Positions 1 to 5,237 are shown, numbered from the stretch's first letter. The stretch: 6,501 nucleotides of DNA from Candidatus Nitrosocosmicus sp. (GCA_030452275.1 JAKDMR010000124.1:1-6501), one strand, 5' to 3'. Program-made: numbers and translations. Notes: generated from the sequence alone by a model not told the origin.

Positions 1-52
1 AACAATCTTGAATTTAAAATTTTTTACTTTAAGATAGATCTAATAGATTAGG

Positions 53-59
53 TTAAATT
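53..59 (+). promoter_or_regulatory. Possible TATA box of the threonylcarbamoyl-AMP synthase gene
   Basis: The sequence TTAAATT lies 24-30 bases before the TTG start at 83, the spacing expected of an archaeal TATA box on a leaderless or nearly leaderless transcript. No Shine-Dalgarno-like GGAGG is visible between it and the start. The whole 82-base leader is AT-rich, so a chance match is quite possible. Confidence 0.3.
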
Positions 60-82
60 GAATTTGCAACTTCCCCAAATTA

Positions 83-724
83 TTGGTCTATCGTATAGAT
101 TGTGGTAATGTTGACGACTTGGAAATATGCTCTGAATTAATCGACAAAGGAGGCGTGGTCGTTTATCCTACTGACACTGTTTTTGGTATAGGTTGTGATC
201 CCACAATTGAAAAATCGGTTTTACGATTATTTGCTATTAAGGAAAGACCATTGGAAAAGCCCCTACCAATATTGACAAGCGACTGGAGCATAATCTCAAA
301 AATTGCACATATTACTCCACAAGCAACAATCCTCCGAGATTTATTTTGGCCCGGAAAATTGACCCTAATTCTAAAATTGAAACCAGACCATGGATTGTCT
401 AAATATGTGTTTAACAATGATAATAATACTATTGGATTACGTATTCCTAGTAGTCCATGCATTCTAAATCTAATAAACAAGACTAGATCTAAATTGTTAG
501 TGGGAACAAGTGCCAACTTATCAAAAAAGGTTCCCTCAACGACATTAGCAGACATTGATGAGACTATCTTAAGCAAATGCGATGCTGTAATAGTTAACGA
601 AATATCATCCGGTAGCTATAGCGGATCAACGATAGTGGATGTTTCAGTGTCGGGATCTACTAGTATAGTTAGAGAAGGTGCAATTCCAAAGGAAAAAATC
701 CTAGCAGCGCTAAGTAATCCATAG
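83..724 (+). CDS. L-threonylcarbamoyladenylate synthase (TsaC/Sua5/YrdC family)
   Basis: The enzyme makes threonylcarbamoyl-AMP from threonine, bicarbonate and ATP in the cytoplasm. This is the first step of t6A formation at position 37 of tRNAs that read ANN codons. The 213-residue protein shows the family core: YPTDTVFGIGC at 28-38, KERP at 53-56, PGKLTLIL at 90-97, the nucleotide-binding SAN at 143-145, GSTIVDV at 181-187 and VREGAI at 196-201. It ends after the YrdC domain, so it is the short TsaC type without the C-terminal Sua5 domain found in proteins of about 340 residues. The start is TTG: an in-frame stop lies at 59-61, no ATG follows near the N-terminus, and starting here gives a normal family N-terminus. 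The THUMP gene begins 12 bases downstream, so the two are probably co-transcribed. Family assignment is secure; the exact start is less so. Confidence 0.93.
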   Translation: MVYRIDCGNVDDLEICSELIDKGGVVVYPTDTVFGIGCDPTIEKSVLRLFAIKERPLEKPLPILTSDWSIISKIAHITPQATILRDLFWPGKLTLILKLKPDHGLSKYVFNNDNNTIGLRIPSSPCILNLINKTRSKLLVGTSANLSKKVPSTTLADIDETILSKCDAVIVNEISSGSYSGSTIVDVSVSGSTSIVREGAIPKEKILAALSNP

Positions 725-736
725 CGGAGCAAAACT

Positions 737-1264
737 ATGATATTTAATTTTCTTGCTACAACATATAGATACAAGGAGGAAGACCTAATGGATGAGCTAG
801 AAGGGCTGTTTTATGACTTTGGCGAGACTAAGGTGGAAGTAAATGAAACTAATATTTCGGGACTTATTGTGGGAAAATCTTTAACGGATTCAGAGCTTTT
901 TGTAACCTATTTGCGGAAAAAACTAAAGGATTCACCATGGGAGATTCGGAATCTCCTTAGGTTTGTTCCAATTCAGAGAGTTGTGTTAAGCGAAGTCGAA
1001 GAAATTGGAAATTGTTTGCTTGATTTGGCGAAAGAGAAAATTACTAACAAGGGACCAGTAAAGATTCTGGTTGAAAAAAGACATACTAAATTAAGTAAAA
1101 AAGACATTATAGATTCAATTGGACCTCGTTTGAATTATCCTGTCAATTTGACCAATCCTACATGGATTCTGCTCGTAGAAATTATTGGAAAATATTCAGG
1201 AATATCCGTTATCAGTTCCGACATGATGTTTAGTTCAATGACCGAAAAAAGGGTTTCAGAATAG
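737..1264 (+). CDS. THUMP-domain protein, Tan1-like tRNA modification factor
   Basis: This 175-residue protein resembles archaeal stand-alone THUMP proteins. In eukaryotes the relative Tan1/THUMPD1 binds tRNA and helps a Kre33/NAT10-type enzyme make N4-acetylcytidine. The N-terminal part (about 1-80) has the ferredoxin-like fold pattern seen before THUMP domains. The THUMP-like part is about 85-165, with VEKRHTKLSKKDI at 112-124, then a conserved-looking stretch with NPTWILLVEI at 140-149 and GISVI at 155-159. No methyltransferase, thiouridylase or deaminase domain is attached, so it probably acts as an RNA-binding partner. The ATG at 737 follows the upstream tRNA-modification gene after 12 bases, which supports an operon and a tRNA-related role. 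The domain call is good; the specific modification is inferred. Confidence 0.75.
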   Translation: MIFNFLATTYRYKEEDLMDELEGLFYDFGETKVEVNETNISGLIVGKSLTDSELFVTYLRKKLKDSPWEIRNLLRFVPIQRVVLSEVEEIGNCLLDLAKEKITNKGPVKILVEKRHTKLSKKDIIDSIGPRLNYPVNLTNPTWILLVEIIGKYSGISVISSDMMFSSMTEKRVSE

Positions 1265-1276
1265 GATTAAATTATG

Positions 1277-1299
1277 GTAACAAGAATGCAGCTTGTCAC
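1277..1299 (+). terminator. Weak hairpin after the THUMP gene
   Basis: GTAACAAG and CTTGTCAC can pair (one A-C mismatch) around a 7-base loop, 12 bases after the THUMP stop codon. It is not followed by a clear T run, so it may be only a short stem. It is offered as a possible end of the two-gene transcript. Confidence 0.2.
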
Positions 1300-1313
1300 T
1301 AATCACTAACTCC

Positions 1314-1335
1314 ACTTAGAGCCTATCCCAAAATT
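1314..1335 (+). repeat. Left terminal inverted repeat of the insertion sequence
   Basis: These 22 bases are the exact reverse complement of 2310-2331. The core is AGAGCCTATCCCAAAA. The outer five bases (ACTTA) belong to the target rather than the element if the duplication is TA, because the target site reads as a palindrome. Confidence 0.93.
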
Positions 1336-1336
1336 C

Positions 1337-1362
1337 GATAGGATTATAGCTCCTTTCCTATC
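1337..1362 (+). repeat. Inverted repeat in the transposase leader
   Basis: GATAGGA (1337-1343) pairs with TCCTATC (1356-1362) around a 12-base loop. CCTATC inside the left terminal repeat (1322-1327) could compete for the same GATAGG. Such stems near the ends of insertion sequences often limit transposase expression from outside transcripts; that role is inferred here. Confidence 0.4.
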
Positions 1363-1372
1363 TTGCTAAACT

Positions 1373-1810
1373 GTGGCCTGTGTTCAGAAGAGAAAAGAGG
1401 AGCTAAGGGGTGATAAAGACAATGATCACCATACTATCATCATAAGGATCCCAGACAAATTATGGGATGAGATTAAGAAGATACTACCTAAAGAAAAGCC
1501 GCCAAAGACTGTTGGTAGACCGATTGTACCATACAGAAAAGTGCTTGATGGAATTCTCTACGTACTTAGAACAGGATGTCAGTGGAAGATGTTACCTGGA
1601 GAATACGGTTCTGGCTCTACCTGTCATCGACGATTTCAAGAGTGGAATGGACTGAACTTATTCAAAAAGGCGTGGATTAGACTATTGAAAATCTATGACA
1701 AAGAAATGGGTATCAACTGGACATGGCAGTCTCTTGATTCTATATCCGTAAAGTCACCTTTAGGGGGGCCGAAACAGGAAACAATCCCACCACAGATAGG
1801 AGCAAACTAG
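1373..1810 (+). CDS. IS5-family transposase, N-terminal frame (orfA)
   Basis: This frame encodes the DNA-binding first half of the transposase. It contains the DUF4096-like region (about 23-105), with RTGCQWKMLP at 67-76 and CHRRFQEWN at 84-92, then the first catalytic aspartate in SLDSISVK (D122). The start is GTG at 1373; no in-frame ATG occurs until residue 73. The family sequence continues correctly to PLGG (129-132), encoded at the G6 run 1763-1768. Beyond that the frame leaves the family and stops at 1810. A -1 step on the G run, reading base 1768 twice, would join it to the second half and give about 316 residues from this GTG, a full-length IS5-type transposase. Some IS427-type elements are known with two overlapping frames, so programmed shifting is plausible; a one-base change in the G run is the alternative. 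Confidence 0.85.
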   Translation: MACVQKRKEELRGDKDNDHHTIIIRIPDKLWDEIKKILPKEKPPKTVGRPIVPYRKVLDGILYVLRTGCQWKMLPGEYGSGSTCHRRFQEWNGLNLFKKAWIRLLKIYDKEMGINWTWQSLDSISVKSPLGGPKQETIPPQIGAN

Positions 1811-2322
1811 GCACAAAAAGACATATTTTAATAGAGAAGAAAGGTATTCCGCTATCGGTTGTGATATCGCCTGCCAGTACCCACGACCTCAACCTGGTAA
1901 CAGATGTGGTTGATAAGGCAGTCATCAAAAGATCGAAATCATTATCCCGATCCAAACCCAAATCAAGAAGAATAAGAAGACGATTGCAACATCTGTGTCT
2001 AGATAAAGGATATAAATCTGCAGAAAAAGAAAAGAAACTAATCAAACGAGACTATATCTTGCATATACCAATCAAGAAGAAGAGAGGAGAAGGAGAAGAG
2101 AGGAGAAGGAGAAGAGAGGAGAAGAAAAGATGGATGAAAAACCGATACCAAATCGTAAAAAATATTCAGCAAAAAGATGGGTTGTATATAGAAAGAACAA
2201 ATTCATGGCATAATAGGTTCAGAAAACTGTTTACAAGATATGAAAAGAAGGATGAAAACTATCTTGGGTTGGTACAGTTCTCGTGTTGTATGATAATCTA
2301 TAGAAAGTTAATTTTGGGATAG
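1768..2322 (+). CDS. IS5-family transposase, C-terminal catalytic frame (orfB)
   Basis: Read from the shift point, the product begins AETGNNPTTDRSKLGTKRH, which matches the usual family run after PLGG. It continues with GIPLSVVISPASTHD, the second catalytic aspartate in CLDKGY (D211 of the joined protein) and the catalytic glutamate in ERTNSWHNRF (E274). It ends with YEKKDENYLGLVQF and a stop (2320-2322) inside the right terminal repeat. A GTG at 1861 could start it alone, but that would omit the first catalytic aspartate. Residues from about the RRRRR stretch to GLYI are encoded out of the ancestral frame. A 16-bp unit present three times (+32) and a TATA insertion at 2187-2190 (+4) together add 36 bases, so the ends stay in phase while the middle, normally like KKYSAKRWVV, is replaced by a basic segment. 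Confidence 0.85.
   Translation, partial: AETGNNPTTDRSKLGTKRHILIEKKGIPLSVVISPASTHDLNLVTDVVDKAVIKRSKSLSRSKPKSRRIRRRLQHLCLDKGYKSAEKEKKLIKRDYILHIPIKKKRGEGEERRRRREEKKRWMKNRYQIVKNIQQKDGLYIERTNSWHNRFRKLFTRYEKKDENYLGLVQFSCCMIIYRKLILG
2074..2130 (+). repeat. 57-base polypurine tract with a 16-bp tandem repeat
   Basis: Every base from 2074 to 2130 is A or G. Inside it the unit AGAGAGGAGAAGGAGA occurs exactly at 2081-2096 and 2097-2112, and in altered form at 2113-2128 (last four bases AAAA). The unit is not a multiple of three, so changes in copy number alter the transposase frame. Collapsing it to one copy restores the family reading RGEEK followed by MDEKPIPNRK. Confidence 0.9.
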
Positions 2323-2331
2323 GCTCTAAGT
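2310..2331 (-). repeat. Right terminal inverted repeat of the insertion sequence
   Basis: This is the exact reverse complement of 1314-1335 over 22 bases. It contains the stop codon of the transposase. On the minus strand it also supplies the TAG stop (2326-2328) of the interrupted neighbouring gene. Confidence 0.93.
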
Positions 2332-2400
2332 ATATGTATCAGGAGTTTCTTTTATTCTATCGACAATCTGCCATTCAAAGCCTTCGGATACATCAGACAT
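2326..2400 (-). pseudogene. N-terminal stump of a gene cut by the insertion sequence, possibly an FNR-like flavoprotein
   Basis: On the minus strand an ATG at 2400 opens a frame of 24 residues that begins MSDVSEGFEWQIVDR and ends KETPDTYT, then meets a TAG formed at the insertion-sequence end. The composition is that of a real protein start. The pattern of a beta strand followed by K-E-T-P-D-T-Y-T is typical of the first strands of the FAD domain in ferredoxin reductase-like oxidoreductases. GGAG lies about 14 bases before the ATG as a possible ribosome binding site. The continuation is not present on the other side of the element: on the minus strand, 1318 downward reads a TAA almost at once and then runs into the THUMP gene end. 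The rest of the gene has therefore been deleted or was lost earlier. The coding nature is likely; the family is only suggested by the short motif. Confidence 0.5.
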
Positions 2401-2989
2401 TACGAATAATACTCCACGCTAGTTAGGGTATTAATATGTTCTATAACAAAACAGGGTAAAATACGATTTGTTATCATTGTGCTTTATTGAACCCCCGATG
2501 AAATTGCCTATGTATGGTTACTTCTGAGAAGCGTATACCCATCTAACTAGAGAAGATAGCAAGAGAAGAACTTGCTGATTAGGTATTCCAATTACTTTCA
2601 ATCGTTGTCTTGTCTTATTATCTGAATCAGTAATTGTCGTAATGCAACAACAATGGAATAGCTACGTATATATTTCGATACTCAGGAGGAGATCTATACT
2701 AAGAATTCTAGAGACCATGTTTGATTAATTTTAAATAAGTTGTTTGTACTAATAGTTTGTAAACGTTGATCGCTTGCTGCATAACTGTCTTGTACACTTA
2801 TTAGAAATGTAATCGGATCCATTCTTGATATGAAGAAATGAGGCTAATAATGGATTTAGTCTCATTTCTTCAATTTGTCAATCCACTATGAAACGGCTAG
2901 AATTTTTTTTGGAGAAAATATATCAGCCGCTGGGTTTCAGAACATGACAAAGGAAATAACGCTAAAGATATCATTGTACAACATGCTTA
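2401..2989. other. Intergenic region without a recognised gene
   Basis: Both strands were scanned. Only short open frames are present, such as 42 codons on the minus strand at 2694-2822 and an open but start-less stretch of about 43 codons on the minus strand near 2515-2655. Neither resembles a known family or has a convincing ribosome binding site. The one clear structure is the hairpin at 2831-2872. Together with the gene stump and the decayed regulator on its two sides, the stretch looks like eroded former gene space. Confidence 0.5.
2831..2872. repeat. Long imperfect hairpin
   Basis: TGAAGAAATGAG (2831-2842) is the exact complement of CTCATTTCTTCA (2861-2872). Inside, a G/T position can form a G-U pair in RNA, then CTAA pairs with TTAG, giving a 17-bp stem and an 8-base loop on the + strand. 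No intact gene adjoins it, so it may be a terminator left from a lost gene, a small RNA, or a relic of a mobile element. Confidence 0.6.
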
Positions 2990-3262
2990 GATGAATATTG
3001 AATAACGGGAAATATACCGAATTGAGGGATAAAGAATAAAACAACAGAGCACTAATTCTTACCATTCTTTATCTACAATACGGGTAATGAAGTCAAGCGG
3101 TATTAGTTTACAGGTAGGCATTCAACTCTCTCTAGACAGACTGTTAAAAGGTATAAAGTATGTGCGTGGTCTACCTCCCTAAACCTAATAACAATGTGTG
3201 ATAATGGAGGGTTAATTTCTGCTAAAGGTGATTATTACTATTCTTTGATCTGTAAGCTAATC
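2990..3262 (+). pseudogene. Possible decayed winged-helix transcription regulator
   Basis: No intact frame exists, but pieces in two frames line up like an archaeal winged-helix DNA-binding protein. In one frame, from about 3001, there is NNGKYTELRDKE, a stop at 3037-3039, then NRALILTILYLQYG. After a one-base shift near 3085 the next frame gives NEVKRY, a stop at 3104-3106, then FTGRHSTLSRQTVKRY, and further on NLITMCDNGG followed by ISAKGDYYY. The second frame stays open for about 75 codons, into the start of the Rieske gene. The order (helices, a LS-x-Q recognition-helix type motif, then a wing ending x-x-K-G) fits the many small winged-helix proteins of Nitrososphaeria. Two stops and a frame change mean it is not functional as read. 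The recognition rests on pattern only. Confidence 0.35.
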
Positions 3263-3288
3263 ATCAACTGCATAAGCCTACCAATTCC

Positions 3289-3296
3289 TTTTAAGC
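3289..3296 (+). promoter_or_regulatory. Possible TATA box of the Rieske ferredoxin gene
   Basis: TTTTAAGC lies 22-29 bases before the ATG at 3318, with CCAATTC just upstream in the place of a BRE. The 9-base word TAAGCTAAT occurs at 3253-3261 and again at 3292-3300, overlapping the box; it could be a regulator site or chance. No ribosome binding site is visible, so the message may be leaderless. Confidence 0.4.
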
Positions 3297-3317
3297 TAAT
3301 ACGGTTCATAAAATACC

Positions 3318-3638
3318 ATGACTCGATTTAAGATTCCTCTAAATAAAGGCGAGTTACAAGAAGGAAAGCTCAAAAGAATAGATGTTAGTGATTACTCGAT
3401 TGTATTGACATTGATAAACGGAAAGATTTATGCCATGGATACTGTATGTTCGCATGAAGGAGGACCGTTGGAGGAGGGAACGTTGGAAGGCTATAATCTG
3501 ATTTGTCCGTGGCACCAAGGTATCTTTGATATTAGGAGTGCGAAAGCCTCACCTAAAACAGATTGGGTCACAGATCTGAATTCTTACAAAGTAACTGTTG
3601 ATGAGAATAACGGAGATATCTACATTGACACCCAGTAG
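3318..3638 (+). CDS. Rieske [2Fe-2S] ferredoxin
   Basis: This 106-residue soluble protein should carry a Rieske [2Fe-2S] cluster and pass single electrons between a reductase and a terminal enzyme. The two ligand motifs are plain: C44-x-H46 in CSHEGGPLEEG and C63-x2-H66 in CPWHQGIFDI, 16 residues apart. The CSHEGGPL...CPWH form and the short length match stand-alone Rieske ferredoxins and the small subunit type of assimilatory nitrite reductase. It lacks the disulfide cysteines and the membrane anchor of bc1-type Rieske proteins. The C-terminal part (90-106, ending DIYIDTQ) completes the usual beta fold. A flavoprotein reductase follows on the same strand after 82 bases, the expected electron donor. 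No oxygenase or nitrite reductase large subunit is in the window, so the acceptor is unknown. Confidence 0.92.
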   Translation: MTRFKIPLNKGELQEGKLKRIDVSDYSIVLTLINGKIYAMDTVCSHEGGPLEEGTLEGYNLICPWHQGIFDIRSAKASPKTDWVTDLNSYKVTVDENNGDIYIDTQ

Positions 3639-3700
3639 ATTAGGTAATAATTTAGACATCCCTAATAGCAGACGTGTTATGATACCAAAGAAAAATCATC

Positions 3701-3719
3701 AATCAAATGTGAATTGATT
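3701..3719 (+). promoter_or_regulatory. Short hairpin directly before the reductase start
   Basis: AATCAA (3701-3706) and TTGATT (3714-3719) can pair around a 7-base loop ending two bases before the ATG at 3721. No ribosome binding site is present in this gap. It may influence translation of the second gene of the pair, but a 6-bp AT-rich stem is weak. Confidence 0.25.
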
Positions 3720-3720
3720 T

Positions 3721-4479
3721 ATGTCTACAAGACCTTCCAAGCTTAAACTAGAACTATTGGATAAAATATCATATGCGGGTTCAGATATCATTTCTTTCAA
3801 ATTCACTTGCAGTGAATACCTACAACACCCACAGGATCATCTTTTAGATTACAAGGCTGGACAATATGCTATAGTCGATTTAGGAACAAAAGAGGATCCG
3901 GAAGGACCAGTGAGATCATTTACCCTATCTTCTTCTCCTACCGAAGAAGGTTTTATTATGATAAGTACAAGAATAAGAGATACCCCATTTAAGAAGAAAC
4001 TTGCAGGCTTGAATGTCGGTTCATCCGTTAATGTCACAGCACCACTTGGGAAATTTACATTGCATGAAGATCATTCGAAACCTGCAGTGCTGTTGTCTGG
4101 TGGTATAGGTGTAACTCCATTTAGAAGCATGATAAAATATGCTATAGATACGAAGTTACCATTGAAGATAACTATGTTTGATGCCAATAGAAATAAAGAG
4201 AACATATTATTCAAAGACGAATTCGACAAGTGGGCAAAGTTAAATGAGAATGTACAAATAGTTTACACTTTGTCTGACACTCAAGCCGATTGGAATGGAG
4301 AACAGGGTCATATAAATAAAAAAATGATAACCAAGTATTTGACAAATGATGAATTAGACAGTTCTATTTTTTATATCTGTGGTCCACCAGGTATGCTGAA
4401 AGCAATGGAGAAACTATTGCAAGAAGATTTAGGCATACCAAAACAGAGAATAAGGACAGAACAATTCATTGGCTATTAA
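3721..4479 (+). CDS. FAD-dependent ferredoxin-NAD(P)H reductase-like oxidoreductase
   Basis: The 252-residue protein belongs to the ferredoxin-NADP reductase superfamily, which moves electrons between NAD(P)H and a one-electron carrier through FAD. The FAD domain (about 6-118) has the flavin motif RSFTLSS at 65-71 (pattern RxxS/T) after a GQY at 47-49. The nucleotide domain (about 120-252) has GGIGVTP at 127-133 and CGPPGM at 220-225. The chain ends EQFIGY, with a near-terminal aromatic residue as in the family. There is no attached [2Fe-2S] domain, and no cysteine cluster is visible. The neighbouring Rieske ferredoxin, 82 bases upstream on the same strand, is the obvious partner, giving an NAD(P)H to flavin to Rieske route. 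Whether NADH or NADPH is used cannot be told. The ATG at 3721 is the first in-frame start giving a normal N-terminus. Confidence 0.9.
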   Translation: MSTRPSKLKLELLDKISYAGSDIISFKFTCSEYLQHPQDHLLDYKAGQYAIVDLGTKEDPEGPVRSFTLSSSPTEEGFIMISTRIRDTPFKKKLAGLNVGSSVNVTAPLGKFTLHEDHSKPAVLLSGGIGVTPFRSMIKYAIDTKLPLKITMFDANRNKENILFKDEFDKWAKLNENVQIVYTLSDTQADWNGEQGHINKKMITKYLTNDELDSSIFYICGPPGMLKAMEKLLQEDLGIPKQRIRTEQFIGY

Positions 4480-4570
4480 TACTAACATCTATTTATGAAG
4501 GCATATACACAACAAACACAAGGTATCGACACAGACATACATCCTCGCGCCCTATGCCGTGCAACAGAGC

Positions 4571-4612
4571 ATTTGATTGAAGATATCAAATAGAGGATAT
4601 CTTCAATCAAAT
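4571..4612. terminator. 17-bp perfect hairpin between convergent genes
   Basis: ATTTGATTGAAGATATC (4571-4587) is the exact reverse complement of 4596-4612, with an 8-base loop AAATAGAG. It lies 91 bases after the reductase stop and 13 bases past the stop of the DUF488 gene on the other strand, so it could end both transcripts. TTTTC follows on the + strand. A small mobile-element relic is the alternative. Confidence 0.6.
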
Positions 4613-4625
4613 ATGTTTTCACGCA

Positions 4626-5003
4626 TTATTCTTTAATTTTCTTCTCAAGATACTCCTTTAAGGCTGTAGCGTTATTTAATTTCTCGTCCTTGGCGCCATA
4701 AAGTAGTGTTACTGCTCCTTTATGCTCCTTGATTTTGTCAAGTATTGTTTGAACTGAATCGCCATTATTTTCTAATTCTTTAAAGTATCGATGCTTAAAT
4801 TCATTCCATTTGTCCTCGTCATGTGCAAACCATTTTCTTAAAGGGGTACTTGGTGCGACATCTTTTTCCCATAGATCTATCTTTACCTTATCCTTACTCA
4901 AACCGCGAGGCCATAACCTGTCTACTAAAATTCTAAAACTACCATCTTCGCCTTTACCTTCAGTTCCTCGGGGATAGTCATAGATTCTCTTAGCTTTTAT
5001 CAT
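4626..5003 (-). CDS. DUF488 family protein (YeaO-like)
   Basis: From the ATG at 5003 the product has 125 residues, a normal length for the YeaO-type DUF488 family, whose biochemical role is not established. The family hallmarks are present: VDRLWPRGLSK at 27-37, DLWEKDVAPS at 43-52, LRKWFAHDEDKW at 55-66 and TLLYGAKDEKLNNA at 99-112. Between YDYPRG and the first hallmark there is a polar GTEGKGEDG segment. A TTG two codons upstream (5009) is possible, but ATG is preferred. The gene is convergent with the reductase and divergent from the glycosylase, so it is probably a single-gene transcript. Its neighbours do not suggest a function. Confidence 0.9.
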   Translation of the reverse strand: MIKAKRIYDYPRGTEGKGEDGSFRILVDRLWPRGLSKDKVKIDLWEKDVAPSTPLRKWFAHDEDKWNEFKHRYFKELENNGDSVQTILDKIKEHKGAVTLLYGAKDEKLNNATALKEYLEKKIKE

Positions 5004-5031
5004 CGACAATAAACATAACCACTAACTAGAA

Positions 5032-5039
5032 GATAAAAT
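5032..5039 (-). promoter_or_regulatory. Possible TATA box of the DUF488 gene
   Basis: On the minus strand ATTTTATC lies 29-36 bases before the ATG at 5003, a suitable position for an archaeal TATA box with a very short leader. The surrounding sequence is strongly AT-rich, so the match is weak evidence. Confidence 0.3.
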
Positions 5040-5139
5040 GTTTTCTTGTAAATAAAAGATATTGGTTAACATAAGGTAATTCGTATTCTTTGGTACATTT
5101 CTAATGCAATTATCCAAAATAGATAATAGTAGGAAATTA

Positions 5140-5172
5140 ATTGATATCAATAAAATAATCATATACATGTAT
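5140..5172. promoter_or_regulatory. Two palindromes in the divergent promoter region
   Basis: ATTGATATCAAT (5140-5151) is a perfect 12-base palindrome and ATACATGTAT (5163-5172) a perfect 10-base one, 11 bases apart. They lie in the 281 bases between the divergent DUF488 and glycosylase starts, so a dimeric regulator could act on either gene. AT-rich DNA gives short palindromes by chance, so the call is tentative. Confidence 0.3.
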
Positions 5173-5237
5173 CGTAATCTTTAATATTCTGTATCTACTA
5201 TTTTTGCTTGCGTGGTCTTCCTGTTATTTTTGAATTA

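Larger units (their letters stand above)
1319..2326 (+). mobile_element. IS5-family insertion sequence, about 1008 bp
   Basis: The element is bounded by perfect inverted repeats and carries one split transposase gene on the + strand. Read without its flanks it begins GAGCCTATCCC and ends with the complement, and TA lies on both sides (1317-1318 and 2327-2328), consistent with a 2-bp TA target duplication. The repeat identity continues outward to 22 bp because the target appears to have been the palindrome ACTTAAGT. The transposase has the N-terminal DUF4096-type domain and DDE residues of the IS5 family, nearest the IS427/IS1031-type groups. A 7-bp inverted repeat (1337-1343 with 1356-1362) sits between the left end and the transposase start. 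The coding region shows a -1 shift at a G6 run, a 16-bp tandem repeat and a 4-bp insertion. All catalytic residues remain encoded, so activity cannot be excluded. Confidence 0.95.

Noticed and set aside
163..576. A 137-codon open frame on the minus strand
   Set aside because: It lies wholly inside the strongly supported threonylcarbamoyl-AMP synthase gene on the other strand and resembles no family.
1740..2045. A 101-codon open frame on the minus strand within the insertion sequence
   Set aside because: It is antisense to the transposase, whose motifs are clear; the leucine- and serine-rich product is a composition effect.
2694..2822. A 42-codon minus-strand frame beginning MDPITFLISVQDSY
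   Set aside because: It has an ATG but no ribosome binding site or recognisable family. In a 900-base eroded region such a frame is expected by chance.
2401..3317. tRNA gene or CRISPR array in the gene-poor stretch
   Set aside because: No T-arm-like GTTCRAAYC sequence with matching acceptor stem and no regularly spaced repeats were found on either strand.
5003..5009. TTG at 5009 as the DUF488 start
   Set aside because: The ATG two codons later is a stronger start and matches the family N-terminus; only two residues differ.
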